Both the position numbers and the translations under genes were made by a program. A stretch of 39,822 nucleotides of DNA from the NCBI GenBank assembly GCA_030765585.1, contig JAVCCJ010000057.1:1-39822 (forward strand). The letters run 5' to 3'. Origin of the DNA: Candidatus Zapsychrus exili. GTDB taxonomy: Bacteria; Omnitrophota; Gorgyraeia; Zapsychrales; Zapsychraceae. The notes below the pieces were generated by a model. It did no database searches and was not told the origin of the DNA. It saw only the letters and a program-made list of their open reading frames with translations. This document shows positions 1-7,923 of this stretch, piece after piece; positions within the stretch are counted from its first letter, which is position 1, and every line of letters starts with the position of its first letter.

Positions 1-184
1 CAAAATCAAGACCCATAATTCCGACACCCAAATAAGAGATAACAACAAGGGCAAAGAATACCGTTGCGCCTGTTAGCACAAAAATAAAAAAAGAAAATAA
101 AGAAGAAATTAATACAACATAGCAATTGTAAAGGAGAAAATTACCCTTAGACATCTTACTTGCTGCAATACCTATACGTTCCAT
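1..184 (-). CDS. Conserved membrane protein, N-terminal part only (runs off the left edge)
   Basis: An open frame runs leftward from an ATG at 184 to the window edge, giving about 61 residues with no stop. It begins MERIGIAASKMSKGN, and the remainder is strongly hydrophobic, enough for two membrane-spanning helices from about residue 16. I do not recognise a named family. The uninterrupted frame and the hydrophobic pattern after a polar N-terminus support a real inner-membrane protein. No clear Shine-Dalgarno is seen before the ATG. It lies downstream of the M48 protease gene on the same strand, about 74 bases away, and could be co-transcribed with it. The C-terminus lies outside the window. 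Confidence 0.5.
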   Translation of the reverse strand, partial: MERIGIAASKMSKGNFLLYNCYVVLISSLFSFFIFVLTGATVFFALVVISYLGVGIMGLDF

Positions 185-257
185 AACAAGCTTATTTTAT
201 CACTATTTTTCTAATGTTAAACTATAAAGAGAAATACTTTGTTTATCGCTTAAGAAA

Positions 258-1046
258 TTATTTATATCTACTTTTAACTACTTTCATTTCACTTCTAGCA
301 ACTTTTATCCTATCTTCAAGATACGGATGACTTCTTAATACCAAAAAACCCCTAAATCCTTTTGATTCTTTTAATAATATATCAAGAACCTCTACTATTG
401 CGCTTGGATTATACCCAGACAAATATAAATACTTAATACCGATTTTATCTGCCTCGTACTCATCTTTACGACTATATGCAGAAAAGATTATGTTTACAAC
501 AAAATCTGCCCCTAAGGAAGCTACTTGCTTTGTCATGTTTGACATTTGGACATTGTTAAAAATAAAGTCTCCGACAAAATCATACCCTAAAGATACCTGA
601 AACTTTTTAACAGTATGTCTTGCGGCGCAATGTGCTACTTCATGAGCTATGACAGATGCTATTTGATCATCCGTAGTTAATTTATCTATAATGCCAGTAT
701 TGACATAAATGTTACCGCCAGGCGTAGTAAACGCGTTTAATTCATCGTTATTTACTAAAAAGAAATTATATTTATAATCTTGTCTATCTGATACGAGGAC
801 AACTCTTTCGCCTATTTTTTGAAGTTTATCTAACTTTTCTTTATCTTTTGAAAACTTAAACTTCTTTTTTAGCTTATTATGGATATCTTCCCCCATCTTT
901 ACCTCTTCATAGGTAGATATTGCAATAAACTCTTTTTTTCCAGTTGCGGGGTTATAAAATGTAGTACAACCTGAAAACAGAAAAATAACAATTAGATTTA
1001 TAATAAAAATTCTTAACGGAGGATTAAAAGGAGTAGCTTTTTTCAT
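258..1046 (-). CDS. M48-family zinc metalloprotease, lipoprotein
   Basis: This is a probable envelope zinc protease of the M48 (HtpX/Oma1/BepA-like) family, 262 aa. A signal sequence (residues 11-26) ends in FSGC, so Cys27 is a likely lipidation site. The zinc motif HEVAH is at residues 135-139, and the third ligand is expected to be the Glu of the EYEAD segment near residue 198. A conserved stretch before the motif (NAFTTPGG, 104-111) is typical of periplasmic M48 proteases. There are no C-terminal TPR repeats, so it is a minimal single-domain form, unlike BepA. Its ATG overlaps the stop of the HD-domain gene in an ATGA, which implies translational coupling. The substrate is unknown; a role in outer-membrane protein quality control is an inference from family members. 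Confidence 0.88.
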   Translation of the reverse strand: MKKATPFNPPLRIFIINLIVIFLFSGCTTFYNPATGKKEFIAISTYEEVKMGEDIHNKLKKKFKFSKDKEKLDKLQKIGERVVLVSDRQDYKYNFFLVNNDELNAFTTPGGNIYVNTGIIDKLTTDDQIASVIAHEVAHCAARHTVKKFQVSLGYDFVGDFIFNNVQMSNMTKQVASLGADFVVNIIFSAYSRKDEYEADKIGIKYLYLSGYNPSAIVEVLDILLKESKGFRGFLVLRSHPYLEDRIKVARSEMKVVKSRYK

Positions 1047-1654
1047 CTTTCAAATTTAACAACATCTTCCCACCAACGACTACTATCCCACTTTTTTATT
1101 GTTTTCCAAAGTTTTTTAGCTGTCTTTGTCTCTAAATAATCTGGGGCTTTTTTAAAAAATTTCTCAGCTTTTTTATGTCCACTATCATAATATTCTTTTG
1201 CCTGTAGCAGACATTCTAGAATATCAGCATCTCTAGCAACTATGCTTTCATTCGTTTTTTGCGCATCATAATCATCACGAAAAGATATCATTTCTTTTTT
1301 AATGCCACCTTCTAGATCTTTAACCTGATCATCAAACACTTTTCTTTCTGCCTTCTTAAAATCAATATAATAATGCCCCATTTTATGCAAATCATTTATT
1401 CTTGCCTCATGAATATCATTAAAAAGCGCCATCATAACTGATTTATATGGATCAACTCCTTCTGCATGTGCAATATAATACGCCATAATTGCACACCTAG
1501 ATGAATGTTCAGAAACACTTTCAGGGTCCTTTATGCCAGCAACCCACCACCCGCTTCTTTTTACATGCTTAAGCAATCCCGCCTCAGCAAATAAATTTAC
1601 AGCGACTTCTTCTTTTGTCTTCTTATTGTTTATTTTTTTGTTTTGCGATTTCAT
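1043..1654 (-). CDS. HD-domain phosphohydrolase (YfbR/HDDC2-like)
   Basis: This looks like a small HD-superfamily phosphohydrolase of the YfbR/HDDC2 type, whose members act on 5'-nucleotides. From the Met at 1654 it is 203 aa. SEHS supplies the first His (residue 50) and VARDAD the distal Asp (about 142). The central HD pair is replaced by Asn-Asp (residues 79-80, in ALFNDIHEAR). The Asn replaces a usual metal-binding His, so activity may be altered. An earlier in-frame ATG at 1702 exists, but it would overlap rlmB by 80 bases and add sequence outside the conserved domain. The chosen start overlaps rlmB by 32 bases and has no good ribosome site, so the start is uncertain. The stop overlaps the protease start (ATGA). 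Confidence 0.75.
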   Translation of the reverse strand: MKSQNKKINNKKTKEEVAVNLFAEAGLLKHVKRSGWWVAGIKDPESVSEHSSRCAIMAYYIAHAEGVDPYKSVMMALFNDIHEARINDLHKMGHYYIDFKKAERKVFDDQVKDLEGGIKKEMISFRDDYDAQKTNESIVARDADILECLLQAKEYYDSGHKKAEKFFKKAPDYLETKTAKKLWKTIKKWDSSRWWEDVVKFER

Positions 1655-2348
1655 AACATAATATTGTTGTTGCATGTGCAACGTTAAAAGACAGCGTATC
1701 ATATTGCATAGGAATAAATACTTCTTGGTCTAAATATTTTTTTACGACATTTCTTATTCCTTTTTGCTCTGAGCCTATGACCACCCCTAAATGTTTTGGA
1801 AGCTCTATATCAAATAAAGACTCGCCCTCTCTACTTACTATTGTCCCTAAGATAGAAAACTTTTCATCTTTTGCTATCTTTATAGCATTCACCAAATTAG
1901 AAACCTTTGAAATGCCCACATAATTATCTGCGCCAGACGCTATTCTAAGAACCGTTTCTGTTACTTCAACAGAATCATGTTTAGGAATAACTATTGAAAA
2001 GTTTCCTAAACAAGCAGCGGTTCTTATAATGGCTCCTAAATTTTGTGGATCAGTTATCCCGTCTAAAAACAAAAGAGTCTTTTTTCTTTTTATAGAAATA
2101 TTAATTAGCTCAGAATAATCTACATAAGTATACTCATCAACATTAGCCAATACTCCTTGCGTGTTTTTATTTCTTGCAAGCTTCATCATTTTTGATGGCA
2201 TAATAGAAACTATCTGAATATTTCGCTGCCGAGCTTTCTTGTGAATAGCTGCAAGACCATTTTGTCCCTGCTCTAGAAATATTTTCCTAACACTTCCCGG
2301 ATTAAATCTTAAACGCTCCATTACTGAATTTTTACCATATAATCTCAT
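1623..2348 (-). CDS. rlmB: 23S rRNA (guanosine-2'-O-)-methyltransferase, RlmB/TrmH (SpoU) family
   Basis: SPOUT-class RNA 2'-O-methyltransferase of 241 aa, the usual length for RlmB, which methylates G2251 in the 23S rRNA P-loop using SAM. An N-terminal substrate-binding region (residues 1-75) precedes the knotted domain. SpoU motif 1 is DGITDPQNLGAIIRTA (96-111) with the catalytic Asn103 and Arg109. Motif 2 is IGSEQKGIR (191-199). Motif 3 is IPMQYDTLSFNVAHAT (212-227), slightly divergent from the usual SLNVSVA. The start ATG overlaps the stop of the preceding glycosyltransferase by four bases. RlmB versus another SpoU-family enzyme cannot be fully settled from sequence alone. Confidence 0.88.
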   Translation of the reverse strand: MRLYGKNSVMERLRFNPGSVRKIFLEQGQNGLAAIHKKARQRNIQIVSIMPSKMMKLARNKNTQGVLANVDEYTYVDYSELINISIKRKKTLLFLDGITDPQNLGAIIRTAACLGNFSIVIPKHDSVEVTETVLRIASGADNYVGISKVSNLVNAIKIAKDEKFSILGTIVSREGESLFDIELPKHLGVVIGSEQKGIRNVVKKYLDQEVFIPMQYDTLSFNVAHATTILCYEIAKQKNKQ

Positions 2349-3076
2349 TTTTTTATCCTAAACCCCAGTAAAAATACTGGTCTTAATATACTCCACCATC
2401 CGACGAAAGGCTTCATCTTTGTATAGCCTAATTCCTTAGGTGGGTAAAATTTTGTAACAGCCGCTTCCTTGTACTTATAGCCTAAAGCAATTGCTTTATA
2501 AATAAGATATGGTTCTAACTCATACTTATCAAGCCATGGCTGCTCTATGTCTATGTTATCATTATCAAAAATTGAAAGCCTAATAGCCCTAAACCCATTT
2601 GTTGTATCTGTAAGTTTTCTTCCCGCAAATAAAGACATCATTGCCGGATGCAACCTAGTTGCTATCTTTCTATAAAAAGGAATATTTCTTCCTGTGCCTT
2701 TTTCTGACTTATAGCGAGAACCTTGAACAAAATCACAACCATCATTTAAAATAGGATCTATAAGCTGCGAAATCTCATCAGGATTATCTTTATCATTTCC
2801 TGCCATAATTACTAAAACTTCGTAACCTTTTTCTTTTGCATACCTGATAGCTGTCTTAATAGCAGCCCCGACACCACTTCTTTTTTCATGCTTTATTGTG
2901 GTTACGCCTTGTTTAAGATAGCTTTCTATCACTTCTGTCGTGCCATCGTCCGACGCGTCATCAATTACCAAATAATCAACCACATCTCTTGATTTGCTTT
3001 TTAGAAATCTTTCAATAACATTTTTTAACTTAACATTTTCATTAAAAGCAACTGGACAAACTAGAACCTTATTCAT
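2345..3076 (-). CDS. Family 2 glycosyltransferase (dolichyl-phosphate mannose synthase-like)
   Basis: A cytoplasmic GT-A glycosyltransferase of about 243 aa. The N-terminal nucleotide-binding core includes VIDDASDDGT (near residues 37-46) and the AGNDKDNPDE stretch, which takes the place of the usual DxD-containing loop. QGSRY and TDTTNGFRA are the acceptor-side motifs seen in polyprenyl-phosphate sugar synthases. It has no convincing C-terminal transmembrane helices, so it probably acts at the membrane surface. I chose the ATG at 3076; an adjacent TTG at 3079 is also possible. It overlaps the acetyltransferase upstream by 8 bases and rlmB downstream by 4, so it is translated as part of a tight operon. 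The sugar donor is unknown. Confidence 0.83.
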   Translation of the reverse strand: MNKVLVCPVAFNENVKLKNVIERFLKSKSRDVVDYLVIDDASDDGTTEVIESYLKQGVTTIKHEKRSGVGAAIKTAIRYAKEKGYEVLVIMAGNDKDNPDEISQLIDPILNDGCDFVQGSRYKSEKGTGRNIPFYRKIATRLHPAMMSLFAGRKLTDTTNGFRAIRLSIFDNDNIDIEQPWLDKYELEPYLIYKAIALGYKYKEAAVTKFYPPKELGYTKMKPFVGWWSILRPVFLLGFRIKK

Positions 3077-3626
3077 CAATTTCTAACCCTTTTTCTTGTC
3101 TTTTATATTTTTTCTTACACTTGCAAGTCAAATTATCATCTAGTTTTCCGCCACAAAGACAAGCATATCCCTTAAACTTCGCAGGATTTCCAAATACTAA
3201 AGAATATGGCTCAACATCTTTTGTAACAACACTACCTGCGCCGACAAAAGCATGCTCCCCTACTGTTAATCCACAAAGCACAACAGCATTAGCACCTAAG
3301 CTTGCGCCTTCTTTTATTATTGTTTTCTCTAGTTTCCATCCATCTTCAAAATGACTACGAGGGTATCTGTCATTAATAAACGCTATGTTCGATCCTATAA
3401 AGGCGCTATCCTCAATCACTACTCCGTCAAAAATAGACACATTGTGTTTTATAGTTACTTTGTTACCCACAACAGCACCTTTTTCAACAAAAGATCCATC
3501 ACAAATATTACAATCCTCTCCTATAATAGCACCTGATTGTATATGCGTATTAGCCCACACTCTTGTGCCTTTACCTATTTGTGCTCCATCATCTACCAAT
3601 GCTTTTTCATGTTTAAAATAATCCAT
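3069..3626 (-). CDS. Left-handed beta-helix N-acetyltransferase (WbpD/WlbB-like)
   Basis: A hexapeptide-repeat acyltransferase of 185 aa. Imperfect hexapeptide turns run from about residue 12 to 150 (for example IGKGTRVW, IGEDCNI, VGNKVTI, LGANAVV, VGAGSVV). It ends with the GNPAK signature and a Cys-rich tail (CLCGGKL...CKC). That tail is typical of enzymes that N-acetylate UDP-2-acetamido-3-amino-2,3-dideoxy-glucuronate (WbpD in Pseudomonas, WlbB in Bordetella). The Gfo/Idh dehydrogenase upstream (4293-5306) and the second dehydrogenase plus DegT aminotransferase at 23249-25392 fit that pathway. Its ATG has a purine-rich AAAGGGAAG ribosome site. The exact substrate is inferred from family and context. 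Confidence 0.85.
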   Translation of the reverse strand: MDYFKHEKALVDDGAQIGKGTRVWANTHIQSGAIIGEDCNICDGSFVEKGAVVGNKVTIKHNVSIFDGVVIEDSAFIGSNIAFINDRYPRSHFEDGWKLEKTIIKEGASLGANAVVLCGLTVGEHAFVGAGSVVTKDVEPYSLVFGNPAKFKGYACLCGGKLDDNLTCKCKKKYKRQEKGLEIDE

Positions 3627-3734
3627 ACACTTCCCTTTATAATAAAAAATTTAATAATATATCTTAAATCTACATCCAAATTAAAATATATTTATTGACA
3701 ACTATGAGTTTATAGGGTATCCTTTAAATATCAC

Positions 3735-3788
3735 GATGGGCAGGCATGCTAAAGGTTCGTCCTTTAGATACTCTTGCCCTATTTTTTT
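3735..3788. terminator. Nested inverted repeat with a T-run on the plus side
   Basis: An inner stem CTAAAGG/CCTTTAG with a short TTCGT loop sits inside an outer GGGCA/TGCCC pairing. It is followed on the plus strand by ATTTTTTT, so it is shaped like an intrinsic terminator for plus-strand transcription, although both flanking genes are on the minus strand. On the minus strand it lies between the NYN gene and the acetyltransferase and has no U-run, so there it would be a structured leader about 110-160 nt before the acetyltransferase start. Its function is unresolved. Confidence 0.4.
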
Positions 3789-4281
3789 ACCTTTTTCCTA
3801 TCTTTCTTTCCAATTCATTAATATATAAAAAATATTTCCTATACTTTCTTAAAAGAGATGAATATTTCCTAGGATTAGGAATAAGCACATGACCCAATTT
3901 CTTTTTCTCTTCAAGATATTCAATTAAACAATAAAAATCACCATCACCAGATACTATCATTGCCTTATTATAGTCATCAAAGTGAATCATTGAATGCAAC
4001 ACTAATTCTGCATCAACATTTCCCTTTCTAAAAATTTTCCCATCTTTTTTAATTTCTAATGTTGGTTTAAAAATAACAATATACCCTGCCATCTGCAAAT
4101 ATGTATACAAAGATTCGTTTCCTGCCATGTATCCAATAAACAAAAACGCTTTTTTAATCTTATATTTATCTTTTAAATAAATATAAAAACGCTTAAAATC
4201 CAATGTCCATCCGCAGCCCTTAATGCCTAAATTAAGATTTTGACTATCTATAAAAACATAAGTATTATTTGTTTTATCCAT
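3787..4281 (-). CDS. NYN-domain (LabA/DUF88-like) predicted RNase
   Basis: A 164-aa single-domain NYN protein with a PIN-like fold. Acidic metal-site motifs are visible: FIDSQNL (Asp12, Asn15), GNVDAELV (Asp90) and VSGDGDF (Asp113, Asp115). These match the LabA/DUF88 group, whose members are predicted or shown metal-dependent ribonucleases. The C-terminal 25 residues are basic and could bind RNA. It stands between the Gfo/Idh dehydrogenase (12 bases upstream) and the acetyltransferase, so it shares a transcript with glycan genes although its role is probably unrelated. The target RNA is unknown. Confidence 0.82.
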   Translation of the reverse strand: MDKTNNTYVFIDSQNLNLGIKGCGWTLDFKRFYIYLKDKYKIKKAFLFIGYMAGNESLYTYLQMAGYIVIFKPTLEIKKDGKIFRKGNVDAELVLHSMIHFDDYNKAMIVSGDGDFYCLIEYLEEKKKLGHVLIPNPRKYSSLLRKYRKYFLYINELERKIGKR

Positions 4282-4292
4282 TTTCTATTTCC

Positions 4293-5306
4293 TTATAAAT
4301 CTACACAAACACCTTTATTTTCTATAGATTGCTGTATGGCACAAAGTGTCTTAACAACATCGGCTCCTTTTTGTGCATCTGATAAATCTGGGCTATCTCC
4401 ATTTTCAACACAATCGATAAAATACTTAGCCTGCGCTTTTAAAGGTTCATTAAAACCTATGTTAGGTATTGTAATGCTTCCCTCTTTTGATAGAAGTTGA
4501 AATTCGCCATATGTTTCGTAAAAAGTAGCTGTTCTCTCGGCATATTTATCATAAAGTTTGATAGGTCCGATATTGTCTAAATCATCCCATACAAGCATCT
4601 TCTTCTCACCTACAATTGTTATTTGCCTTACTTTCTTTGGATCAAGCCAACTTACGTGAATGTTAGCAAGTAAATTGTCAGGATATTCAAGTGTTGCAAA
4701 AGCTACATCCTCTAATGAATTCCCTAAACACTTCTGCCCGCGAGCTGACACATTTATAGGAGAATTATCAAATAGATAATTAAATATTGAAATATCATGC
4801 GGAGCTAAATCCCACAGTGCGTTTACATCATAACGGAATGGACCTAAATTTGTTCTAATAGCATAAGCTGAATGAATTTTTCCCAATTCACCTGACTCAA
4901 TATATTTCTTAATCCAAGTAATACCAGCATTAAAAACAAATATGTGACCGACCATAAGTACTTTGTTTTTTTCTTTAGCTAATTTATTAAGAACATGACA
5001 CTCATCCGAATCAAGAGTCAAAGGCTTCTCGCACAAAACATGCTTACCAGCCTCTAATGCTTCTTTAGTCAGTTTAAAATGTATATTTGTTGGAGCTGCG
5101 ATACAAACAGCATCTATATCAGCGTTATTTAAAATATCTTTATAATCAGTTGTTGCTATGATTTCAGGAAATATCCCCTTAATAATCGCAAGACGCTTTT
5201 CATCTAAGTCTGCGCACATCAAAGACTCTGAATTAGATAATTGAGAAAAAATTCTTACATGATTCGGTCCCCAATGGCCACATCCAATAATACCTACGTT
5301 AATCAA
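4293..5306 (-). CDS. Gfo/Idh/MocA-family NAD-dependent sugar dehydrogenase (WlbA/WbpB-like)
   Basis: A 337-aa oxidoreductase. The N-terminal Rossmann fold has GIIGCGHWG (residues 5-13), and CEKPLT (92-97) is the family signature with the catalytic Lys94. WDLAPHD (165-171) contributes the catalytic-pocket His. The WGPN and NLGPFRYD segments are typical of enzymes oxidising the 3-position of UDP-GlcNAc uronic acid (WlbA/WbpB). It starts with TTG at 5306, supported by an AGAGGTG ribosome site a few bases upstream. A paralogue of similar length lies at 24373-25392. It is first in its transcription unit, behind the promoter near 5360-5387. The substrate is inferred. Confidence 0.85.
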   Translation of the reverse strand: MINVGIIGCGHWGPNHVRIFSQLSNSESLMCADLDEKRLAIIKGIFPEIIATTDYKDILNNADIDAVCIAAPTNIHFKLTKEALEAGKHVLCEKPLTLDSDECHVLNKLAKEKNKVLMVGHIFVFNAGITWIKKYIESGELGKIHSAYAIRTNLGPFRYDVNALWDLAPHDISIFNYLFDNSPINVSARGQKCLGNSLEDVAFATLEYPDNLLANIHVSWLDPKKVRQITIVGEKKMLVWDDLDNIGPIKLYDKYAERTATFYETYGEFQLLSKEGSITIPNIGFNEPLKAQAKYFIDCVENGDSPDLSDAQKGADVVKTLCAIQQSIENKGVCVDL

Positions 5307-5359
5307 AGCAACACCTCTTTTCTATCAATATTTATTAATAACTAAATTAATATTAAAGT

Positions 5360-5387
5360 ATTATACTGTTTTAAAGGCATTTTGCAA
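5360..5387 (-). promoter_or_regulatory. Sigma70-type promoter for the Gfo/Idh-led operon
   Basis: On the minus strand TTGCAA (5387-5382) is followed after 16 bases by a perfect TATAAT (5365-5360), about 50 bases before the TTG start of the dehydrogenase. It is the best promoter-like match in the 236-base divergent region. Confidence 0.6.
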
Positions 5388-5542
5388 TGTAAAAGAGATT
5401 CGAGCTTACGGCTAATTCCTAAAGAGAACACACCTTAAAACCAAGGGCAAGCCTAGTATTAAGGATTTAGGTTGAATTTGTATTACTTTATAATAGAATA
5501 ACTTTAAGCAATCAATCCAACAAAACGACATTAATCTCAAAT

Positions 5543-5986
5543 ATGCTTAAGCTTTATAAAAAACTACTCTCCTCTTTTTCGCTTCCACAAATAGTACTTA
5601 CTATTGGTCTATGCATTGTTTTGATCTTAAATTGTATTGCAATAGGAAAAGACCTAAGCAAATACCAAAAAATAAAACCTATCTTAAAGAACCAATTTAT
5701 TGGATATATATCTTCATGATTAGAAAACATTCTAAAAGATACAAAGAAAATAGGATATTACACAGACAAAAATCTTAACGATCCAATAAATAACAAACAA
5801 CTATCACAAGCCCAGTTTGTCTTAGCGCCTACTATTATAGATGTGTCTAACCTTAATCATAAATATGTACTTTTTGATTGTTCCTCAAAAGAAGTCGCAT
5901 TTGACAAAATGAAAAAAATCAAAGCCAAGCCTTTTAAAAAGAATAAATTTGGAATAATACTAGCAGTAAGCTCGACTACCAAGTAA
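5543..5986 (+). pseudogene. Small membrane-anchored protein interrupted by an in-frame TGA
   Basis: A single plus-strand frame runs from ATG at 5543 to TAA at 5984-5986 (147 codons), interrupted only by TGA at 5717-5719 (codon 59). The first part has one membrane helix (about residues 16-34, LPQIVLTIGLCIVLIL). After the stop the frame continues as a soluble domain with plausible protein composition, including QFVLAPTIIDVSNLNHKYVLFD. It ends 16 bases before the membrane glycosyltransferase gene. I do not recognise a named family. Elsewhere in the window TGA clearly ends genes (several ATGA overlaps), so this is most likely a TGG-to-TGA nonsense change or a sequencing error. A functional split or readthrough cannot be excluded. 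Confidence 0.6.
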
Positions 5987-6002
5987 ACGACAAAAGAATC
6001 CT

Positions 6003-7346
6003 ATGACTTTTATATCAAGCCTAATACCATACATAATTTCATTTCTCGTCGGATATTTCTCGCTAAGATTTCTACTTAAAAATGAAATGAGCATACCTTC
6101 TTCTACTTTCATGTTTTTAAGCGCTGGCTTAGGTCTAGGCATAAGCTCCCAAATTACATTTCTAAGCTTCATCTTATTTAACAAATTAAATATCTATTTT
6201 GTTGTATCAACGAATATCCTAATATTGTCTCTTCTTATTTTAGATTTTGTAATCAATAAAAAAGAAATTATAAATCCTTTGAAGAGTCTAAAAAAAATGG
6301 ACTTCATTAAAGCGACAATATTTATTATTTTCTTATCTCCGGTAGTTTATATGTCGCATCTTTATCCTGAAGGTGGTTGGGATGCTTGGACAGTATGGAA
6401 CTTTAAATCTAAAACTCTGCTGCTGGGGTCGGAGAATTGGCAAAATATATTTGATCCTGTGCTATGGCGCACTAGCCCACATTATCCTTTATTCTTGCCA
6501 TTTATAAATGTATGGGGTTGGTCATTCACTAAAAATGCCCCACAAATAACACCAATATTAACATCAATAATATTTTCTATTATGCTGATTGGTCTTTTAT
6601 TTTCTACAATAAAAGAACTCGTCAGAACAGACTCTTACTTAATACCTGTTATATCGGTTCTCTCTTTGCCTGTATTTATAAAACTTTCTACAAGCCAATA
6701 TTCTGATTTGCTCGTAGGCTTCTACCTTCTTGCTATATTTTATTGTCTTATAATCGTTAAACTTAAAAACTGCAAAAATATTGCTCTTTTGGCTGGTATA
6801 TTTATAGGATTTTTGAGTTTCACTAAAAGTGAAGGATTTGTGACGAGCGCGATTATTCTATTATTATTTCTACCGTTTATATTCTTTAAAAATACTATTA
6901 AAGATAGAAAACAAGTAATAACCTATTTCTTCTTAGCTGCGGCAATATCTCTTATTCCTGCCATTATATTTAAAGTATTTTATGCTCCAGAAAATTTAAC
7001 TTTTATAAATGGGCTTATCTCGGCCAAGCATCCCGCAAGCTTTGAGAGGCTACAAGCCATTCTTTTCTTTTATTGCATAGAACCTGTAACCTTTAAATGG
7101 AATGGATTCTGGATAGTATTATTTCTAAGTATGCTACTTAGCCTAAAAAAATGTTTTGATTCCAACTTTATAATTATACCGTGTTTCCTCTTTATATATT
7201 TTCTAATACTTACTGCCTACTACCTAACAAACACACATTTTGCAATAGCCTGGTGGCTTAAGAACACTTTAACCCGAATTCTTTTTTCTGTGTTGCCTTC
7301 CATAGTCCTATGGGTGAACTTGTGTGTATTTGATAAACAAGAATAA
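6003..7346 (+). CDS. Polytopic membrane protein, GT-C (GT39/ArnT-like) glycosyltransferase candidate
   Basis: A 447-aa integral membrane protein with about 11 hydrophobic segments spread along its whole length. After the third helix a periplasm-facing loop carries GGWDAWTVWNFKSK (near residue 125-138), with an acidic residue in the position typical of the first extracytoplasmic loop of GT-C enzymes. These use lipid-linked sugar donors. A later WNGFW segment is also conserved-looking. It follows the TGA-interrupted ORF by 16 bases and is probably co-transcribed with it. No clear ribosome site precedes the ATG, so the start may be coupled to the upstream frame. Donor and acceptor cannot be told. 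Confidence 0.65.
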   Translation: MTFISSLIPYIISFLVGYFSLRFLLKNEMSIPSSTFMFLSAGLGLGISSQITFLSFILFNKLNIYFVVSTNILILSLLILDFVINKKEIINPLKSLKKMDFIKATIFIIFLSPVVYMSHLYPEGGWDAWTVWNFKSKTLLLGSENWQNIFDPVLWRTSPHYPLFLPFINVWGWSFTKNAPQITPILTSIIFSIMLIGLLFSTIKELVRTDSYLIPVISVLSLPVFIKLSTSQYSDLLVGFYLLAIFYCLIIVKLKNCKNIALLAGIFIGFLSFTKSEGFVTSAIILLLFLPFIFFKNTIKDRKQVITYFFLAAAISLIPAIIFKVFYAPENLTFINGLISAKHPASFERLQAILFFYCIEPVTFKWNGFWIVLFLSMLLSLKKCFDSNFIIIPCFLFIYFLILTAYYLTNTHFAIAWWLKNTLTRILFSVLPSIVLWVNLCVFDKQE

Positions 7347-7383
7347 AAAAACAAAATCTGACTCTGAGTGTCGGTAAAATAAA

Positions 7384-7400
7384 ATGAGGACAGTCCCCAT
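7384..7400 (-). terminator. Possible weak terminator of greA
   Basis: On the minus strand ATGGGGA and TCCTCAT can pair around a three-base loop, followed by the T-rich TTTATTTT. It lies about 30 bases after the greA stop. The stem is short, so this is a tentative call. Confidence 0.4.
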
Positions 7401-7427
7401 CTATTATTACCCAATTATTAAATATCT

Positions 7428-7904
7428 TTATTTAGGTCTTTCTATCTTTAAAACTTTATACTTCAAAGAACCTGCTGGACCATCAATTTCTATTTCTTCG
7501 CCTTTTGCGTGGCCCATCAAGCCTGCGCCAACAGGAGACCTCATAGATAACTTATTCTCCTCATGACTTGCTTCCTCAGGAGACACCATCATATACTTAA
7601 GCTTTTCATCAGTCTTTAAATCTTTTAGAGTTACAATTGCTCCAATATAGATTTTATCTGATGGAATATCTTGATCCTCAATAATAACCACACTACCTAA
7701 ATTATTTTCTGCTTCAGCTATTTGATAAACATTATGAGCTTGTGCTTCTTTTGCAGCATCGTATTCTGCATTCTCAGAAATATCGCCTTGCAGTCTTGCC
7801 TCTTCGATTGCTCTTGATATCTTAATGCGATCTTTTCTAAGCTTTTCTAACTCATCACTTAACTTTTTATAACCAGCTCTTGTTAAATAAACTTCATCAG
7901 CCAT
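7428..7904 (-). CDS. greA: Transcription elongation factor GreA
   Basis: A 158-aa protein of standard GreA length. The N-terminal coiled coil (residues 5-75) has the basic and acidic tip region RLQGDISENAEYDAAKE (38-54), with Asp41 and Glu44 at the positions that reach into the RNA polymerase secondary channel. The C-terminal FKBP-like domain includes MRSPVGAGLMGHAKGEEIEI. GreA rescues backtracked polymerase by stimulating cleavage of the transcript. AAAGGAG precedes the ATG. A terminator-shaped hairpin sits in its leader just before that ribosome site (see 7924-7964). It is separated from the large upstream operon by a strong terminator. Confidence 0.96.
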   Translation of the reverse strand: MADEVYLTRAGYKKLSDELEKLRKDRIKISRAIEEARLQGDISENAEYDAAKEAQAHNVYQIAEAENNLGSVVIIEDQDIPSDKIYIGAIVTLKDLKTDEKLKYMMVSPEEASHEENKLSMRSPVGAGLMGHAKGEEIEIDGPAGSLKYKVLKIERPK

Positions 7905-7923
7905 TTTTATTCTCCTTTAAAAC

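Noticed and set aside
1043-1046. An alternative genetic code (TGA or TAG as sense)
   Set aside because: TGA ends several genes in ATGA overlaps (1043, 2345, 24373, 34374, 35219, 37132) and TAG ends the DegT aminotransferase. Two isolated in-frame stops do not support recoding.
3121-3621. Plus-strand open frames opposite the acetyltransferase gene
   Set aside because: They lie in antisense to a clear hexapeptide-repeat acyltransferase, are short, and have no recognisable protein features or ribosome sites.
5717-5719. TGA in the plus-strand ORF read as selenocysteine, with the following TTAGAA/TTCTAA hairpin as SECIS
   Set aside because: The hairpin is a short AT-only stem one base after the stop, unlike known bacterial SECIS elements, and the surrounding protein is not a known selenoprotein family. 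A TGG-to-TGA change is simpler.
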